Made by a program: the position numbers and the translations under genes. A stretch of DNA of 64,000 bases from a virus, in IMG/VR virus record IMGVR_UViG_3300043410_001708, positions 42,270 through 106,269 of that record; one strand, written 5' to 3'. Positions 55,441 through 64,000 of the stretch are shown one piece after another. The notes below the pieces were generated by a model. The model saw nothing but the letters and a program-made list of their open reading frames with translations, had not been told where the DNA came from and searched no databases. The stretch's first letter is position 1. Every line of letters starts with the position of its first letter.

Positions 55441-58437
55441 TTAGAATCCGAAAACAATTGACATTGCAATTGCTTTTGATAATGATGTTCCACCAGTATT
55501 TGCTTGATTAAATGCTGCATTGGCTTGAATGAATGCTGCATTTGCGGTGTCTCTAGCATATGTATCCGAGCCAGAAGCACCCACATAAGAATTTCCAGAT
55601 AATGTGGTTACTTCAACATTTGCACCATTCTCAAATGTTGTATCAAAATATATTACATTGCCTGTTATTGTATAAGTATCTCTGAGTTGAACGATACCAT
55701 CAACAACTGCTGTTACAAAATCTTCACTTAATGGTGTTACACTTAAATCGAATGTTGATGTTGAACCATTGGCTACAAATTTATTTGTTTGAATAGTTAA
55801 TACACTATTATTTCCGCTGACCGTATTTGCAGCTGCGTAAGCTGCATTGGCTCTATCAAAGGCTGCGTTAGCAAAACTTGCTCCTGAATTGGCTTTAGAA
55901 TAAGCTGCATTAGAATTTTCTCTTACCCAAGAATCTGTTGCAGTATTTGCTGCTGAGTAAGCCGCATTAGCTCTATCAAAAGCACCGTTTGCAAAACTGG
56001 CTGTTGTATTTTGTGAATCGTATGATGCGTTTGCTGTTACAAATGCACCATTAGCAAATGATGCACCACTATTTGCAGTTACAAAGGCACCATTAGCAAA
56101 ACTTGCTGCTGAATTTGCTTTGTCATATGCATTGTTTACATATGGCAACAAATCAATATTCTTAATTGTTATTATAGTTGATTTTAAATTTGCATTGAGT
56201 GTTGCAAGTTTAAAAGAACCGTCATTAATATCAATATTATTATTTGCACCAACTTCTGGTGTATATTCTTCAAAGAGTTGCCATTCTTTGGTGCCAGCGT
56301 CACGTATCAAACCAGTGTGTGCATTGGTGCCGTTATTATAGTGTGCAGCAAAACCAATATCAAGTACATCACCTGAATAATTTCCAGTACCTAAAATAAA
56401 CAAAGTATCATTTGCAACAATTTGTGTTGCACTGGTACTAAATGTATTTCCTGTAACAGAAAGATTGCCTGTGATATTAACATCACCAGAGATTGTACCA
56501 CCAGTTGAACTGAATTTTGAATTAGCTGTTGTAAAAGCACCATTAGCAAAATCTGCTGCTGAATTTGCTTTATCGAATGCTGCAGCCGAAGATATGCTTG
56601 CAGCATTAGCGGTGTATTGAACACTGCCGTCTGCAAATGTAATGCCGTTATTACCAGTTCCTGATATCTTTAAAGTGCCGCCAACTGTTACGTTACCGCC
56701 AACACCAACTCCACCAGTAACAACGATTGCACCGGTTGTAGTTGTTGTTGAACTGGATGTGTTTGTAAAATATGTTGGTTGTGTAAACGTTACGATACCG
56801 GTGTTATATACATTTCCTGATGTGTTTTGATTACCAACTTGAAAATCACCATCAACTGTAAATACACCACCAACCCATACATTTCCTTTAAATGCTGCAC
56901 CGCCCGCCACAGTTAAAGCACCAGTAGAATTAGATATTGTTGGTGTGGTGTTTTGTATTACTATTTGACCGGCATATATGTTGCCTTTACTACCAATACC
57001 ACCAGTAACAACAATTGCACCTGTTGTATTTGATGTTGCTGCCGCAACATTTGTGAAACTTACTGGTTGTGTAAATGTAACAATACCATTATTAATTACA
57101 TTACCACTTGTTGTTTGGTTGCCTACGGAAAAGTCACCATCAACCGTAAATACACCACTAACCCATGTATTACCTTTGATGGCAACACCACCATCAACAA
57201 TTAAAGCACCTGTTGAGTTTGATGTTGTTGGCCTTGTATTTTGAATAATCATTGTCGCCGTTGTGGACAATGTTAGGTTACCAGTTACTGTACCACCTGC
57301 TTTTGGTAATGCATTATTAGCAGTTACGAATGCTGCGTTTGCTTGACCTCTAGCCCAAGAATCTGTTGCAGCACCTGCAGCATTTGCCGTATATTGTGTT
57401 GTACCATCTGCAAATGTAATACCGTTAGCAGTTGAACCAGTTACTCTAATTGCACCAGTATAAACATTTCCCTTAATACCTGCACCACCAGTAACAACAA
57501 TTGCACCAGTGGAATTGGATATTGCAGCTGTATTTGATGTAAATTCTGTGGGTTGTGTAAATGTTACAAAACCTGAATGTAAAACATTACCTGTACTGGT
57601 TTGATTACCTACAGAGAAATCACCGTCAACTGTAAATATACCACTAACCCATGTATTACCTTTGATGGCAACACCACCATCAACAATTAAAGCACCAGTA
57701 GAATTTGATACAGTCGCTTGAGTGTTCTGTATAAGCATCGATGCCGTGGTAGACAATGTTACATTGCCTGTTACTGTACCGCCTGTTTTTGGTAATGCGT
57801 TATTTGCGGTAGTAAAAGCACCATTGGCAAATGAACCTGCCGAATTCGCAGTATCATAAGCATTATTGGCCTGTATTCTTACCCATGAGTCTGTAGCTGT
57901 GTTGGCAGCATTATATGCCGCATTAGCTCTATCGAAAGCTCCATTGGCAAATGTTGCACTAGAATTGGCTGTAACAAAAGCACCATTAGCAAATGAACCT
58001 GCTGAATTTGCCTTGTCGTAGGCATTATTGGCTTGAGTTCTTACCCAAGGATCACCACCAGTGTTGGCCATGTCATAGGCTGCATTGGCGTGACTATATG
58101 CACCATTGGCTCTATCAAATGCATATTGCGGATCACTTCCACCTGCAAGCGCCGCATTGATTGTGATTGTTTTTGTAGTTGTATTTGTGCTGATAGTTAC
58201 ATTATTACCAGCAACAAAAGACAATGTGTCTGAACTACTTCCCGCAAATATTAGGGAGTTGTTTGAGTTGATTGTGTCAAACGAATATTGGTTGTTGATG
58301 TACGATGTACCACCAAGACTGTTTTTATAATACAGTTTACCATCGGCGTAGTTAAGAGCAACCTCACCAAATGCAAGACCTGATGGTGTGTTTCCTGTTA
58401 CGCCTGATTTTTTTAACTGTATTGCTGTGTTTGACAT
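55441..58437 (-). CDS. long tail-fibre protein, repeat-rich
   Basis: 998 aa. The N-terminus MSNTAIQLKKSGVTGNTPSGLAFGEVALNYADGKLYYKN is a fibre attachment module shared with the proteins at 59176 and 61135. The body has ANAAYD/ANSAGSFANGAF repeats and strands like GAIVVTGGAGIKGNVYTG. It is likely a trimeric fibre. The last 100 residues hold the VVDGIVQLRDTYTITGNVIYF segment. Confidence 0.78.
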   Translation of the reverse strand: MSNTAIQLKKSGVTGNTPSGLAFGEVALNYADGKLYYKNSLGGTSYINNQYSFDTINSNNSLIFAGSSSDTLSFVAGNNVTISTNTTTKTITINAALAGGSDPQYAFDRANGAYSHANAAYDMANTGGDPWVRTQANNAYDKANSAGSFANGAFVTANSSATFANGAFDRANAAYNAANTATDSWVRIQANNAYDTANSAGSFANGAFTTANNALPKTGGTVTGNVTLSTTASMLIQNTQATVSNSTGALIVDGGVAIKGNTWVSGIFTVDGDFSVGNQTSTGNVLHSGFVTFTQPTEFTSNTAAISNSTGAIVVTGGAGIKGNVYTGAIRVTGSTANGITFADGTTQYTANAAGAATDSWARGQANAAFVTANNALPKAGGTVTGNLTLSTTATMIIQNTRPTTSNSTGALIVDGGVAIKGNTWVSGVFTVDGDFSVGNQTTSGNVINNGIVTFTQPVSFTNVAAATSNTTGAIVVTGGIGSKGNIYAGQIVIQNTTPTISNSTGALTVAGGAAFKGNVWVGGVFTVDGDFQVGNQNTSGNVYNTGIVTFTQPTYFTNTSSSTTTTTGAIVVTGGVGVGGNVTVGGTLKISGTGNNGITFADGSVQYTANAASISSAAAFDKANSAADFANGAFTTANSKFSSTGGTISGDVNITGNLSVTGNTFSTSATQIVANDTLFILGTGNYSGDVLDIGFAAHYNNGTNAHTGLIRDAGTKEWQLFEEYTPEVGANNNIDINDGSFKLATLNANLKSTIITIKNIDLLPYVNNAYDKANSAASFANGAFVTANSGASFANGAFVTANASYDSQNTTASFANGAFDRANAAYSAANTATDSWVRENSNAAYSKANSGASFANAAFDRANAAYAAANTVSGNNSVLTIQTNKFVANGSTSTFDLSVTPLSEDFVTAVVDGIVQLRDTYTITGNVIYFDTTFENGANVEVTTLSGNSYVGASGSDTYARDTANAAFIQANAAFNQANTGGTSLSKAIAMSIVFGF

Positions 58438-58441
58438 TTAC

Positions 58442-59131
58442 TTAAAACGTTCCGCCATCTTTGATTGGGCCATTAGTACCAATTAAACCTGTTATAGTTG
58501 TTGGTACCACTTCTTTATTTAGCTCATCAATTTTTTTTCGTTTGGCAGGAGGTAGTTGTAAGTATTCAATTTTTTCAATCAATTCGGAAATCTGATTATT
58601 CAGATTGCTCTTTTCAGTTTCGTGTTTTTGAATCAACAGTTTAACATTCTTTTCATTTTCTTCATTAATACCACTAATCTTTCCATTAGTTTCGGCATTA
58701 ATAGAGTTGATTCTATTTTCAAGTTCTGTACGAACCTTATTAGTTTCTTCTCTAGCTCTAATTAATTCACTCTTAAATGTTTCCACATGAGTGGCTTGAT
58801 TCTTAACACTATCATAGTCACGAAACTTTGTGGTCAATTCTTCATAATCTTGTTTTTGTTTTGCAACAAGATTTTCAGATTCAGCCAACTTATTTTTCAA
58901 ATCTTGTATGGCATTATTTTCATTTGTTATATTGGTTTGTTTTAAATTTTGAATTGTTTCTTGTAATTCACTATTTAATTTTACCAATGCATCAATTTTT
59001 TCAGTTTGTTCTTTTACAACCTCATCAGTTATTTTAGCATTCGCTTGCATTGAGACATTCCGGATAACACAATCTGTCATTGTGCTGGTCAATGTCTCAA
59101 TGTAATAATTTAAATACTTCTCATTTCCCAT
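58442..59131 (-). CDS. coiled-coil protein with DGGTF tail, 229 aa
   Basis: Long charged helical region (residues about 30-190: DALVKLNSELQETIQNLKQTN..., KQDYEELTTKFRDYD) predicted to be a coiled coil. The C-terminus ends KDGGTF, like the DGGxF ends of the 636-aa and 69-aa proteins nearby. It is probably a structural fibre component; function unknown. Confidence 0.65.
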   Translation of the reverse strand: MGNEKYLNYYIETLTSTMTDCVIRNVSMQANAKITDEVVKEQTEKIDALVKLNSELQETIQNLKQTNITNENNAIQDLKNKLAESENLVAKQKQDYEELTTKFRDYDSVKNQATHVETFKSELIRAREETNKVRTELENRINSINAETNGKISGINEENEKNVKLLIQKHETEKSNLNNQISELIEKIEYLQLPPAKRKKIDELNKEVVPTTITGLIGTNGPIKDGGTF

Positions 59132-59175
59132 TTCAAACTCCTATCATAAAAAATCTATTACATTATATAGTCAGC

Positions 59176-61086
59176 TTAGAATTGTCCTCCATCTATTGCT
59201 GATGACCATACTGGTACACCAGCATCAGTTGTTGTAAGAATCTGATTAGACCATGTTTGGTCGGATGTGCCTGCTGCAGCAGTAACTGACAATGCACCTG
59301 TTCCGTTGCCGTATACGATACCTTTTGTGGTGAATGTAGAAGCACCTGTACCGCCTTGTGCAACAGTCAATCCAGAAATGTCTTCCGCAGTTGCTGCACT
59401 TACACGACCATATGCATCAACAGTCAACGATGTGATTGTCTTAGCTGCACCTAGTGTACCAGTCAATGAGTAAGTAACGTTTGCAAGTGTAGAAATTGCA
59501 CCTGTACCATTACCAATTAACAAACCACCAGTGCTTAATGTAGAAGCACCAGTACCACCTTGTGATACTGTTAGACCAGAAATGTCTGTTGCTGTTGCGG
59601 CTGTTACACGACCCCAATCATCTACAGTCAATGATGTGATTGTTTTTGCGGCACCTAATGTACCTGTTAATGAGTAACCAGCATTTGCAAGTTGTACAAG
59701 AGCACCACTGCCATTACCAATAACAATTTGACCAGCAGTGAATGAACTTGCACCAGTACCGCCTTGGCCAACTGTTAGTCCAGAAATTGCTTGGAATGTT
59801 GCAGCAGTGAATCTACCGTATGCGTCAACTGTTACAGAAGTAATGGTATTGTTTTGTGTACCAGAACCTGTTGCAGTGAATGTTGTATTAGCAAGTTCTT
59901 TTAATGAGTTTGTGCCATCACCAACAAGGATAGAACCAGCAGTGAATGAACTTGCGCCAGTACCACCGTTGGATACTGTCAAGTCATCAGTTAAAGTTAA
60001 TGACTTAAGGTCTGCACTACCGGCAACTTTTAATGTACCAACTTCTAATACTGTTGTATTTGCCCATGCAGCAACCAAATTAGATTTCAAGTTTGCTTGA
60101 CGGAAACTTCCAGATGCAACGTTGATAACGTTACCTGTTGGTTCTGTGTCATAATTGTCAAACAAATAGAAGTAACCATCACCAGCATGACGCATCAAAC
60201 CAGCATGTCTTGCAGAACCATCATTATAGTGACCGTAGAAACCGATATCAACTGCATCGGACGTATTGTTTGCACCAAGTGCAATCATTGAGTCTTCTAC
60301 TGACAAGGTAGTTACATCATATTTTGTAACTGCACCTAAAACAGCAAGGTTACCGCTGATGGTAATATTACCATCAATAGTTTGGTCTAGTGAAGCGGTG
60401 TTTGCACGAACAACTGTCGTGTCTACATCAATTGTAATTGTGTTATTTGTAACTGTTGAAGTTAAACCTGCGCCACCAGCAACTGTTAGTGTGTCAGATG
60501 CAAGGTTAACTGTATCTGTACCAGAATCACCAGCAACGTTCAATGCAGTAGAAATTGTTGATGAATTGGCAATGGTCATAACACGACCGTTTGCAGCAAC
60601 TTGAATAATAGGTATTACTGTTGTACCACCGTATGTGCCAGCAGATAGACCAGCAACTGTGTTAAGTGATGCACTTAATGTTGCATTTGCAGTACCATTA
60701 AACAACTGTGCGGATGCAGTGATATCACCACCAGTAACATCAATATATCTGTCTGTCTCAAATTGTGTTGCAGAGTTCGCATTACCTGTGAAACCACTTT
60801 CATCAATCGTGAAAGCCCCAATTGTAACGCCACGGGAAGTGATATGACCAACAGCAATATTACCAGCAGCATCACGTTTAACTAATGTGCTTACTGTATT
60901 TGATGCGGTTGCAGAATCAATCTGCGAGGTGTAATATTGACCACCAACATTAACAACACCGTTACCGTCAGGTGATCCAATGAAGATAGTATTAGATTGA
61001 TATGAATATGCCAGCTCACCTGATTGCAGGCTTACTGGTACACCTGTGGTCAGGGAACGTTTTATTCTTAGTGCTGTATTGGCCAT
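59176..61086 (-). CDS. tail-fibre protein with tandem repeats
   Basis: 636 aa. N-terminal attachment module (MANTALRIKRSLTTGVPVSLQSGELAYSYQSNTIFIG) and repeated units of about 50 residues beginning GGTGASSFTAG, with LVGDGTNSL and TITSLTVDDWGRVTAAT strands. The C-terminus ends SAIDGGQF. The layout is that of a long fibre whose repeats form a beta-rich shaft. Confidence 0.8.
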   Translation of the reverse strand: MANTALRIKRSLTTGVPVSLQSGELAYSYQSNTIFIGSPDGNGVVNVGGQYYTSQIDSATASNTVSTLVKRDAAGNIAVGHITSRGVTIGAFTIDESGFTGNANSATQFETDRYIDVTGGDITASAQLFNGTANATLSASLNTVAGLSAGTYGGTTVIPIIQVAANGRVMTIANSSTISTALNVAGDSGTDTVNLASDTLTVAGGAGLTSTVTNNTITIDVDTTVVRANTASLDQTIDGNITISGNLAVLGAVTKYDVTTLSVEDSMIALGANNTSDAVDIGFYGHYNDGSARHAGLMRHAGDGYFYLFDNYDTEPTGNVINVASGSFRQANLKSNLVAAWANTTVLEVGTLKVAGSADLKSLTLTDDLTVSNGGTGASSFTAGSILVGDGTNSLKELANTTFTATGSGTQNNTITSVTVDAYGRFTAATFQAISGLTVGQGGTGASSFTAGQIVIGNGSGALVQLANAGYSLTGTLGAAKTITSLTVDDWGRVTAATATDISGLTVSQGGTGASTLSTGGLLIGNGTGAISTLANVTYSLTGTLGAAKTITSLTVDAYGRVSAATAEDISGLTVAQGGTGASTFTTKGIVYGNGTGALSVTAAAGTSDQTWSNQILTTTDAGVPVWSSAIDGGQF

Positions 61087-61134
61087 TATTATTATCCTTG
61101 TTGTTGGTTGGACTTAAATCCTATTATCTATTTA

Positions 61135-61344
61135 TTAAAAACTGCCACCGTCAAAACTCAAATCTGACGCAGGACCTGGAACACTTTCAATGTAACCCAA
61201 ACCACCTATGGGTATTACGTGATTTGTAGTATTTCCAATGAAAAGTGTGTTAGAAAGAAAAGAGTATGCTAATTCTCCGTCTGCTAGTGATTCTGGTGCC
61301 GTGTTTGCATACGAACGGAGTATCTGTATTGTGGTATTTGCCAT
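61135..61344 (-). CDS. mini-fibre protein, 69 aa
   Basis: MANTTIQILRSYANTAPESLADGELAYSFLSNTLFIGNTTNH... is the same N-terminal module as at 59176 and 55441, but the protein stops after 69 residues at LSFDGGSF, matching the DGGxF end of the larger fibres. It may be a spacer or plug in the fibre stack, or a leftover of a fibre by deletion. Confidence 0.7.
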   Translation of the reverse strand: MANTTIQILRSYANTAPESLADGELAYSFLSNTLFIGNTTNHVIPIGGLGYIESVPGPASDLSFDGGSF

Positions 61345-61878
61345 TTAAAAGAACCCCGCATCCGCACCCTGGAAAGCCAAATAAGTTATTGAGTTTGCTA
61401 CTGCGGCTTGAATTGCTTCCTCAGAAATTACACCACCGACTGTTTGTACGGGTGTAAAACCACCAACAGGTGATACAACAATTGCAATCGGATCAGGATT
61501 GTTTGCTGTTGGTGCAGCTGCAAATGAAATTGCACCTGTTGTTGCTTCAGATTTAATAACTGTTCCATCCAAGTCAATTGTATTACCACTTAGATACAGA
61601 CTTCGGAATTTTTTAGTTCTGGAACCAAGGTCGTATGTTCTTGATTCGGTAGGTATCAAACTACCATGTACTGGAGTATCAGTACCAAGGCCTTTAGCAG
61701 AAAAAGTTTTGGTTTGTGAATTGTATACGATTACATCACCAGTGTTTGCACCAACCAAACTAAGGTCGGTCAAACTTCTGAGTGTTTTGGTGCCATAAGA
61801 AAGTGTTTGTACTTTCGTTTTCTGGCCTTCAACTCTAACTCTTACTGTTGCTGGTTGTCTAACGGTTACCGTTGGCAT
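61345..61878 (-). CDS. putative fibre or baseplate structural protein, 177 aa
   Basis: MPTVTVRQPATVRVRVEGQKTKVQTLSYGTKTLRSLTDLSL, VHGSLIPTESRTYDLGSRTKKFRSLYLSGNTIDLDGT and a VIVYNSQTKTF segment give a beta-rich protein with the SLYLSGN-type strands found in fibre proteins. It abuts the mini-fibre gene. Confidence 0.65.
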   Translation of the reverse strand: MPTVTVRQPATVRVRVEGQKTKVQTLSYGTKTLRSLTDLSLVGANTGDVIVYNSQTKTFSAKGLGTDTPVHGSLIPTESRTYDLGSRTKKFRSLYLSGNTIDLDGTVIKSEATTGAISFAAAPTANNPDPIAIVVSPVGGFTPVQTVGGVISEEAIQAAVANSITYLAFQGADAGFF

Positions 61879-61887
61879 GTTAATCCT

Positions 61888-62229
61888 TTAAAATACTGTA
61901 ACTTGAGGTAAAACGTTCACAACTCCTTCTAAAACCCGTATAACTGTATTCGAAGAATCTTTGATGAGCACATCATATACATAACGACCAGCTGGAATAT
62001 TTGCTGTATTTGCGTATGGTAGAGATAGTAGTATGATACCTTCTGTCGGATCGTTGACTTCTACCACAAAATTTGCGGTTGTACTACTAGAATAATATGA
62101 TTTTTTCATGGCAGCTTTTATTTGGCTACCAGTTAAAACGAAAGGTGAACCATCGGCCTGGTCCAAAGAGATGGACGTACTGAAATTTGAACCTTGTTCT
62201 AAAAATAATTCTTGGTAACCAGCTGGCAT
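61888..62229 (-). CDS. structural protein, Ig-like (baseplate or fibre), 113 aa
   Basis: MPAGYQELFLEQGSNFSTSISLDQADGSPFVLTGSQIKAAMKKSY... and GRYVYDVLIKDSSNTVIRVLEGVVNVLPQVTVF resemble a small beta-sandwich protein often found beside T4-like fibre genes. It has its own late promoter (TATAAATA at 62250-62257). Confidence 0.68.
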   Translation of the reverse strand: MPAGYQELFLEQGSNFSTSISLDQADGSPFVLTGSQIKAAMKKSYYSSSTTANFVVEVNDPTEGIILLSLPYANTANIPAGRYVYDVLIKDSSNTVIRVLEGVVNVLPQVTVF

Positions 62230-62249
62230 TCTTTAACCCCTTTTGGAGG

Positions 62250-62257
62250 TATTTATA
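62250..62257 (-). promoter_or_regulatory. late promoter, TATAAATA
   Basis: TATAAATACC on the minus strand, 21 bases ahead of the 113-aa gene. Confidence 0.75.
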
Positions 62258-62334
62258 CTGAAAATAAATTCGCTTTTTACATTCTTGGACCTGTTGGAGA
62301 AATTTCTGGAGCCGGAATGCAAAAAAGTGAAATT

Positions 62335-62625
62335 TTATGGTTTTGGATATTTTTCTTTAACTGCTTTACAATCAGCAATATACTTATCTACTGCCGCTTG
62401 GTCACCTTTGACGATTGCGTCCACATAGTCGAAGATGGGAGGATATTCTGCAAATCGTTTCTGAGCATAAGTTAGACTATTGAATTGTGATTGAGCCATG
62501 GCAATTCTTAGTTGTTCAGCCTCTTCGTCTGTGATAGCAACATAATCTGCTGGAATAATATGGTCTTGGCTGCCGTCTGATTCGTAGGCATAAATTTCGT
62601 TGTTTGGACTTTTATAATGTTTCAT
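62335..62625 (-). CDS. tail-fibre assembly protein-like, 96 aa
   Basis: MKHYKSPNNEIYAYESDGSQDHIIPADYVAITDEEAEQLRI opens like fibre assembly proteins, and the C-terminal FDYVDAIVKGDQAAVDKYIADCKAVKEKYP is a phage tail-type segment. It probably helps assemble or trimerise the fibres encoded around it. Confidence 0.72.
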   Translation of the reverse strand: MKHYKSPNNEIYAYESDGSQDHIIPADYVAITDEEAEQLRIAMAQSQFNSLTYAQKRFAEYPPIFDYVDAIVKGDQAAVDKYIADCKAVKEKYPKP

Positions 62626-62634
62626 TTTTTTTCC

Positions 62635-63876
62635 TTAGGATCTCAATTCATACCAAGTTATTGTGGGACCACCAGATGCTGTAACTTTGTAAGTTGATCC
62701 TGGTTGAACAATAGCACTCACTGTTGCAGCAACCGCACCATATTGAAAACTTGACCAACCTGCGGTAGATACATTTATCCCATCAACCGATAATTGTATC
62801 GACTGATTGACCGTAAAATTTCCATAAACATTTACCATGCGGGGTTTAGTATCTGTATTTATATAAGTAGTGCCTGCTACTCTTGTCCCATCCGTTGTTG
62901 ACATTAATCTCCAAGTTTGACCCATACCAACAGCAGGTACTGTATATGATGTGTAATATCCTATATCGTTGATAAATGAACTAATATAAGTTGGAATCGT
63001 TGGTATTGTTGGCTTATTTAAAATTTGTGAAGCGCCACTAGTAGCATTCCAATCAGCATTTACTTGACCAGGTATAGAAGGTTTGTTAGACAAATCATTA
63101 TATGAACCAGATGTTGCAACAGCAGCTAAACCAGAAACTGCACCTGCAGCAATTCCAATTGCTACGTTGGATGCGCCCGTAACCCTACCTTTTGCGTCCA
63201 CAATAACTCTAGGAACATTACTTGCAGAACCATATGTTGTTGCTACCACACCAGAATCGGCCAATCTACCAACAGCTAACAAACCAGAACTAATATTACC
63301 TGCATTTGTGGTATCTGTTGTTGCCGATGCGGCTAGTCCTGATACTGCACCGGATGAAATTGCAATTGCAACATTCGAAGCACCAGTGACTCTACCTTTT
63401 GCATCAACAGTAACTTGACTCACACTTGAAGCAGTACCATATGTTGTAGCAGTTACACCAGAATCGGCCAATCTAGCTGCATTTAATGTACCTGAACTGA
63501 TATTAGTTGCACTTGTTGTGTCTGTAGTTGCTGATGCAGCAAAGGTTGGATAACCGGTAATCTGTGCAGTTGTGATTTGTATTGGTGTATTGGAAATAGA
63601 TTTAACTCTACCTTTTGCATCTGTGACAATTGCAATAGAAGTATTTGTATTACCGTTATAAGCACTAGCAGTCAAACTAGATTGTGCTGGCAACCTTGCA
63701 TCTGCCAAAGTACCACTAGTTAATTGACTTGTATCAATATTGATTACGTTATTTCCTGCACCAATAACTCTACCTTGTGCATCAATAATTACCGATGGAG
63801 AAATCGAGGCGCCACCATAAGAGCCTGCTGTTACAGCTGTATTTGCCAGTACTGACGGCGTTATCTTTGTTGTCAT
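62635..63876 (-). CDS. tail-fibre protein with GRVTGA repeats
   Basis: 413 aa. Several units such as TVDAKGRVTGASNVAIAISS and SATTDTTSATNISSGTLNAARL alternate, with PTIPTIPTYISSF near the middle and a C-terminal beta domain (TYKVTASGGPTITWYELRS). A typical long fibre shaft followed by a tip or trimerisation domain. Confidence 0.75.
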   Translation of the reverse strand: MTTKITPSVLANTAVTAGSYGGASISPSVIIDAQGRVIGAGNNVINIDTSQLTSGTLADARLPAQSSLTASAYNGNTNTSIAIVTDAKGRVKSISNTPIQITTAQITGYPTFAASATTDTTSATNISSGTLNAARLADSGVTATTYGTASSVSQVTVDAKGRVTGASNVAIAISSGAVSGLAASATTDTTNAGNISSGLLAVGRLADSGVVATTYGSASNVPRVIVDAKGRVTGASNVAIGIAAGAVSGLAAVATSGSYNDLSNKPSIPGQVNADWNATSGASQILNKPTIPTIPTYISSFINDIGYYTSYTVPAVGMGQTWRLMSTTDGTRVAGTTYINTDTKPRMVNVYGNFTVNQSIQLSVDGINVSTAGWSSFQYGAVAATVSAIVQPGSTYKVTASGGPTITWYELRS

Positions 63877-64000
63877 TTAATTTGTCCCTTTAATGTTTCC
63901 ATTTCAGCTTTCAACTCTTTAATTTGTTGTTCGGATTCCAAAAGTCGTTGTGCAAGTTTTATACAAGATACCAACGCTGCATTTCCATATGCAACGGACA
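63873..64000 (-). CDS. C-terminal end of an S74-chaperone-type fibre protein (partial)
   Basis: Forty-one codons are visible before the stop at 63873: VAYGNAALVSCIKLAQRLLES and then QQIKELKAEMETLKGQIK. This helical tail resembles the end of the peptidase S74 intramolecular chaperone of fibres. The gene begins beyond base 64000. It overlaps the next start (ATGA). Confidence 0.65.
   Translation of the reverse strand, partial: SVAYGNAALVSCIKLAQRLLESEQQIKELKAEMETLKGQIK

Overview
This window is part of a large, AT-rich T4-like myovirus genome. Almost every gene is on the minus strand. The evidence is a T4-type replication, recombination and late-transcription set (gp43, gp45, gp44, gp62, RegA, gp46, gp47, gp55, UvsW, UvsY, gp1) and a T4-ordered head, neck and tail block (gp13, 14, 15, 16, 17, 18, 19, 20, gp67-like, 21, 22, 23). 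The gene content resembles the T4-like phages of aquatic bacteria. The host is a bacterium with sigma-70 promoters and probably Gram-negative; a boxA-like element fits a proteobacterium. I cannot name it.

Layout. 1-1788: DNA polymerase (cut by the window edge) and an Sm-like small protein behind a perfect consensus promoter. 1879-4191: a plus-strand cassette of overlapping membrane and periplasmic genes ending in a penicillin-binding-protein-type peptidase. 4192-4859: initiator tRNA, a small conserved protein, GroES and tRNA-Gly. 4936-6745: a Ro60-like (TROVE/DUF2828 plus vWA) protein preceded by two Y-RNA-like structured RNAs. 6751-12070: the main tRNA operon. With the outlying genes there are 30 tRNA genes covering all 20 amino acids plus an initiator, with structured RNA spacers and a few proteins (phosphoesterase, acetyltransferase-like protein, YkuK-like RNase H fold). 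12100-15548: a probable ncRNA gene, methyltransferase, SprT-like protease, dCMP deaminase, rubredoxin, rubrerythrin and Hsp20. 15545-29317: replication, recombination and transcription genes. 29412-45052: head, neck and tail morphogenesis. 45074-64000: modular tail-fibre and adhesin genes.

The most interesting signal is a putative phage Ro60/Y-RNA system. Five minus-strand elements (E1-E5) share a 7-bp closing stem (AGGATAG/CTATCCT type), a CAGCA box just inside it and a trailing GTTG. E1 lies about 20 bases upstream of the Ro60-like gene. It folds as a circularly permuted tRNA-Ile(UAU): the anticodon and T arms come first, the acceptor stem is capped by a UUCG tetraloop, and the D arm comes last. 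Bacterial Y RNAs are known to contain tRNA-like modules and to partner Ro60 orthologues. Here one phage seems to carry a family of them spread through its tRNA operon.

Other notable points: tRNA promoters followed by a 24-bp boxA-like repeat, an ncRNA with its own promoter and terminator, a terminator fused to a promoter that gives a leaderless mRNA, a rubrerythrin-rubredoxin pair, a DruA-like (DUF4338) protein, and an HNH endonuclease remnant. All identifications were made by reading the sequence. No database search or folding program was run.
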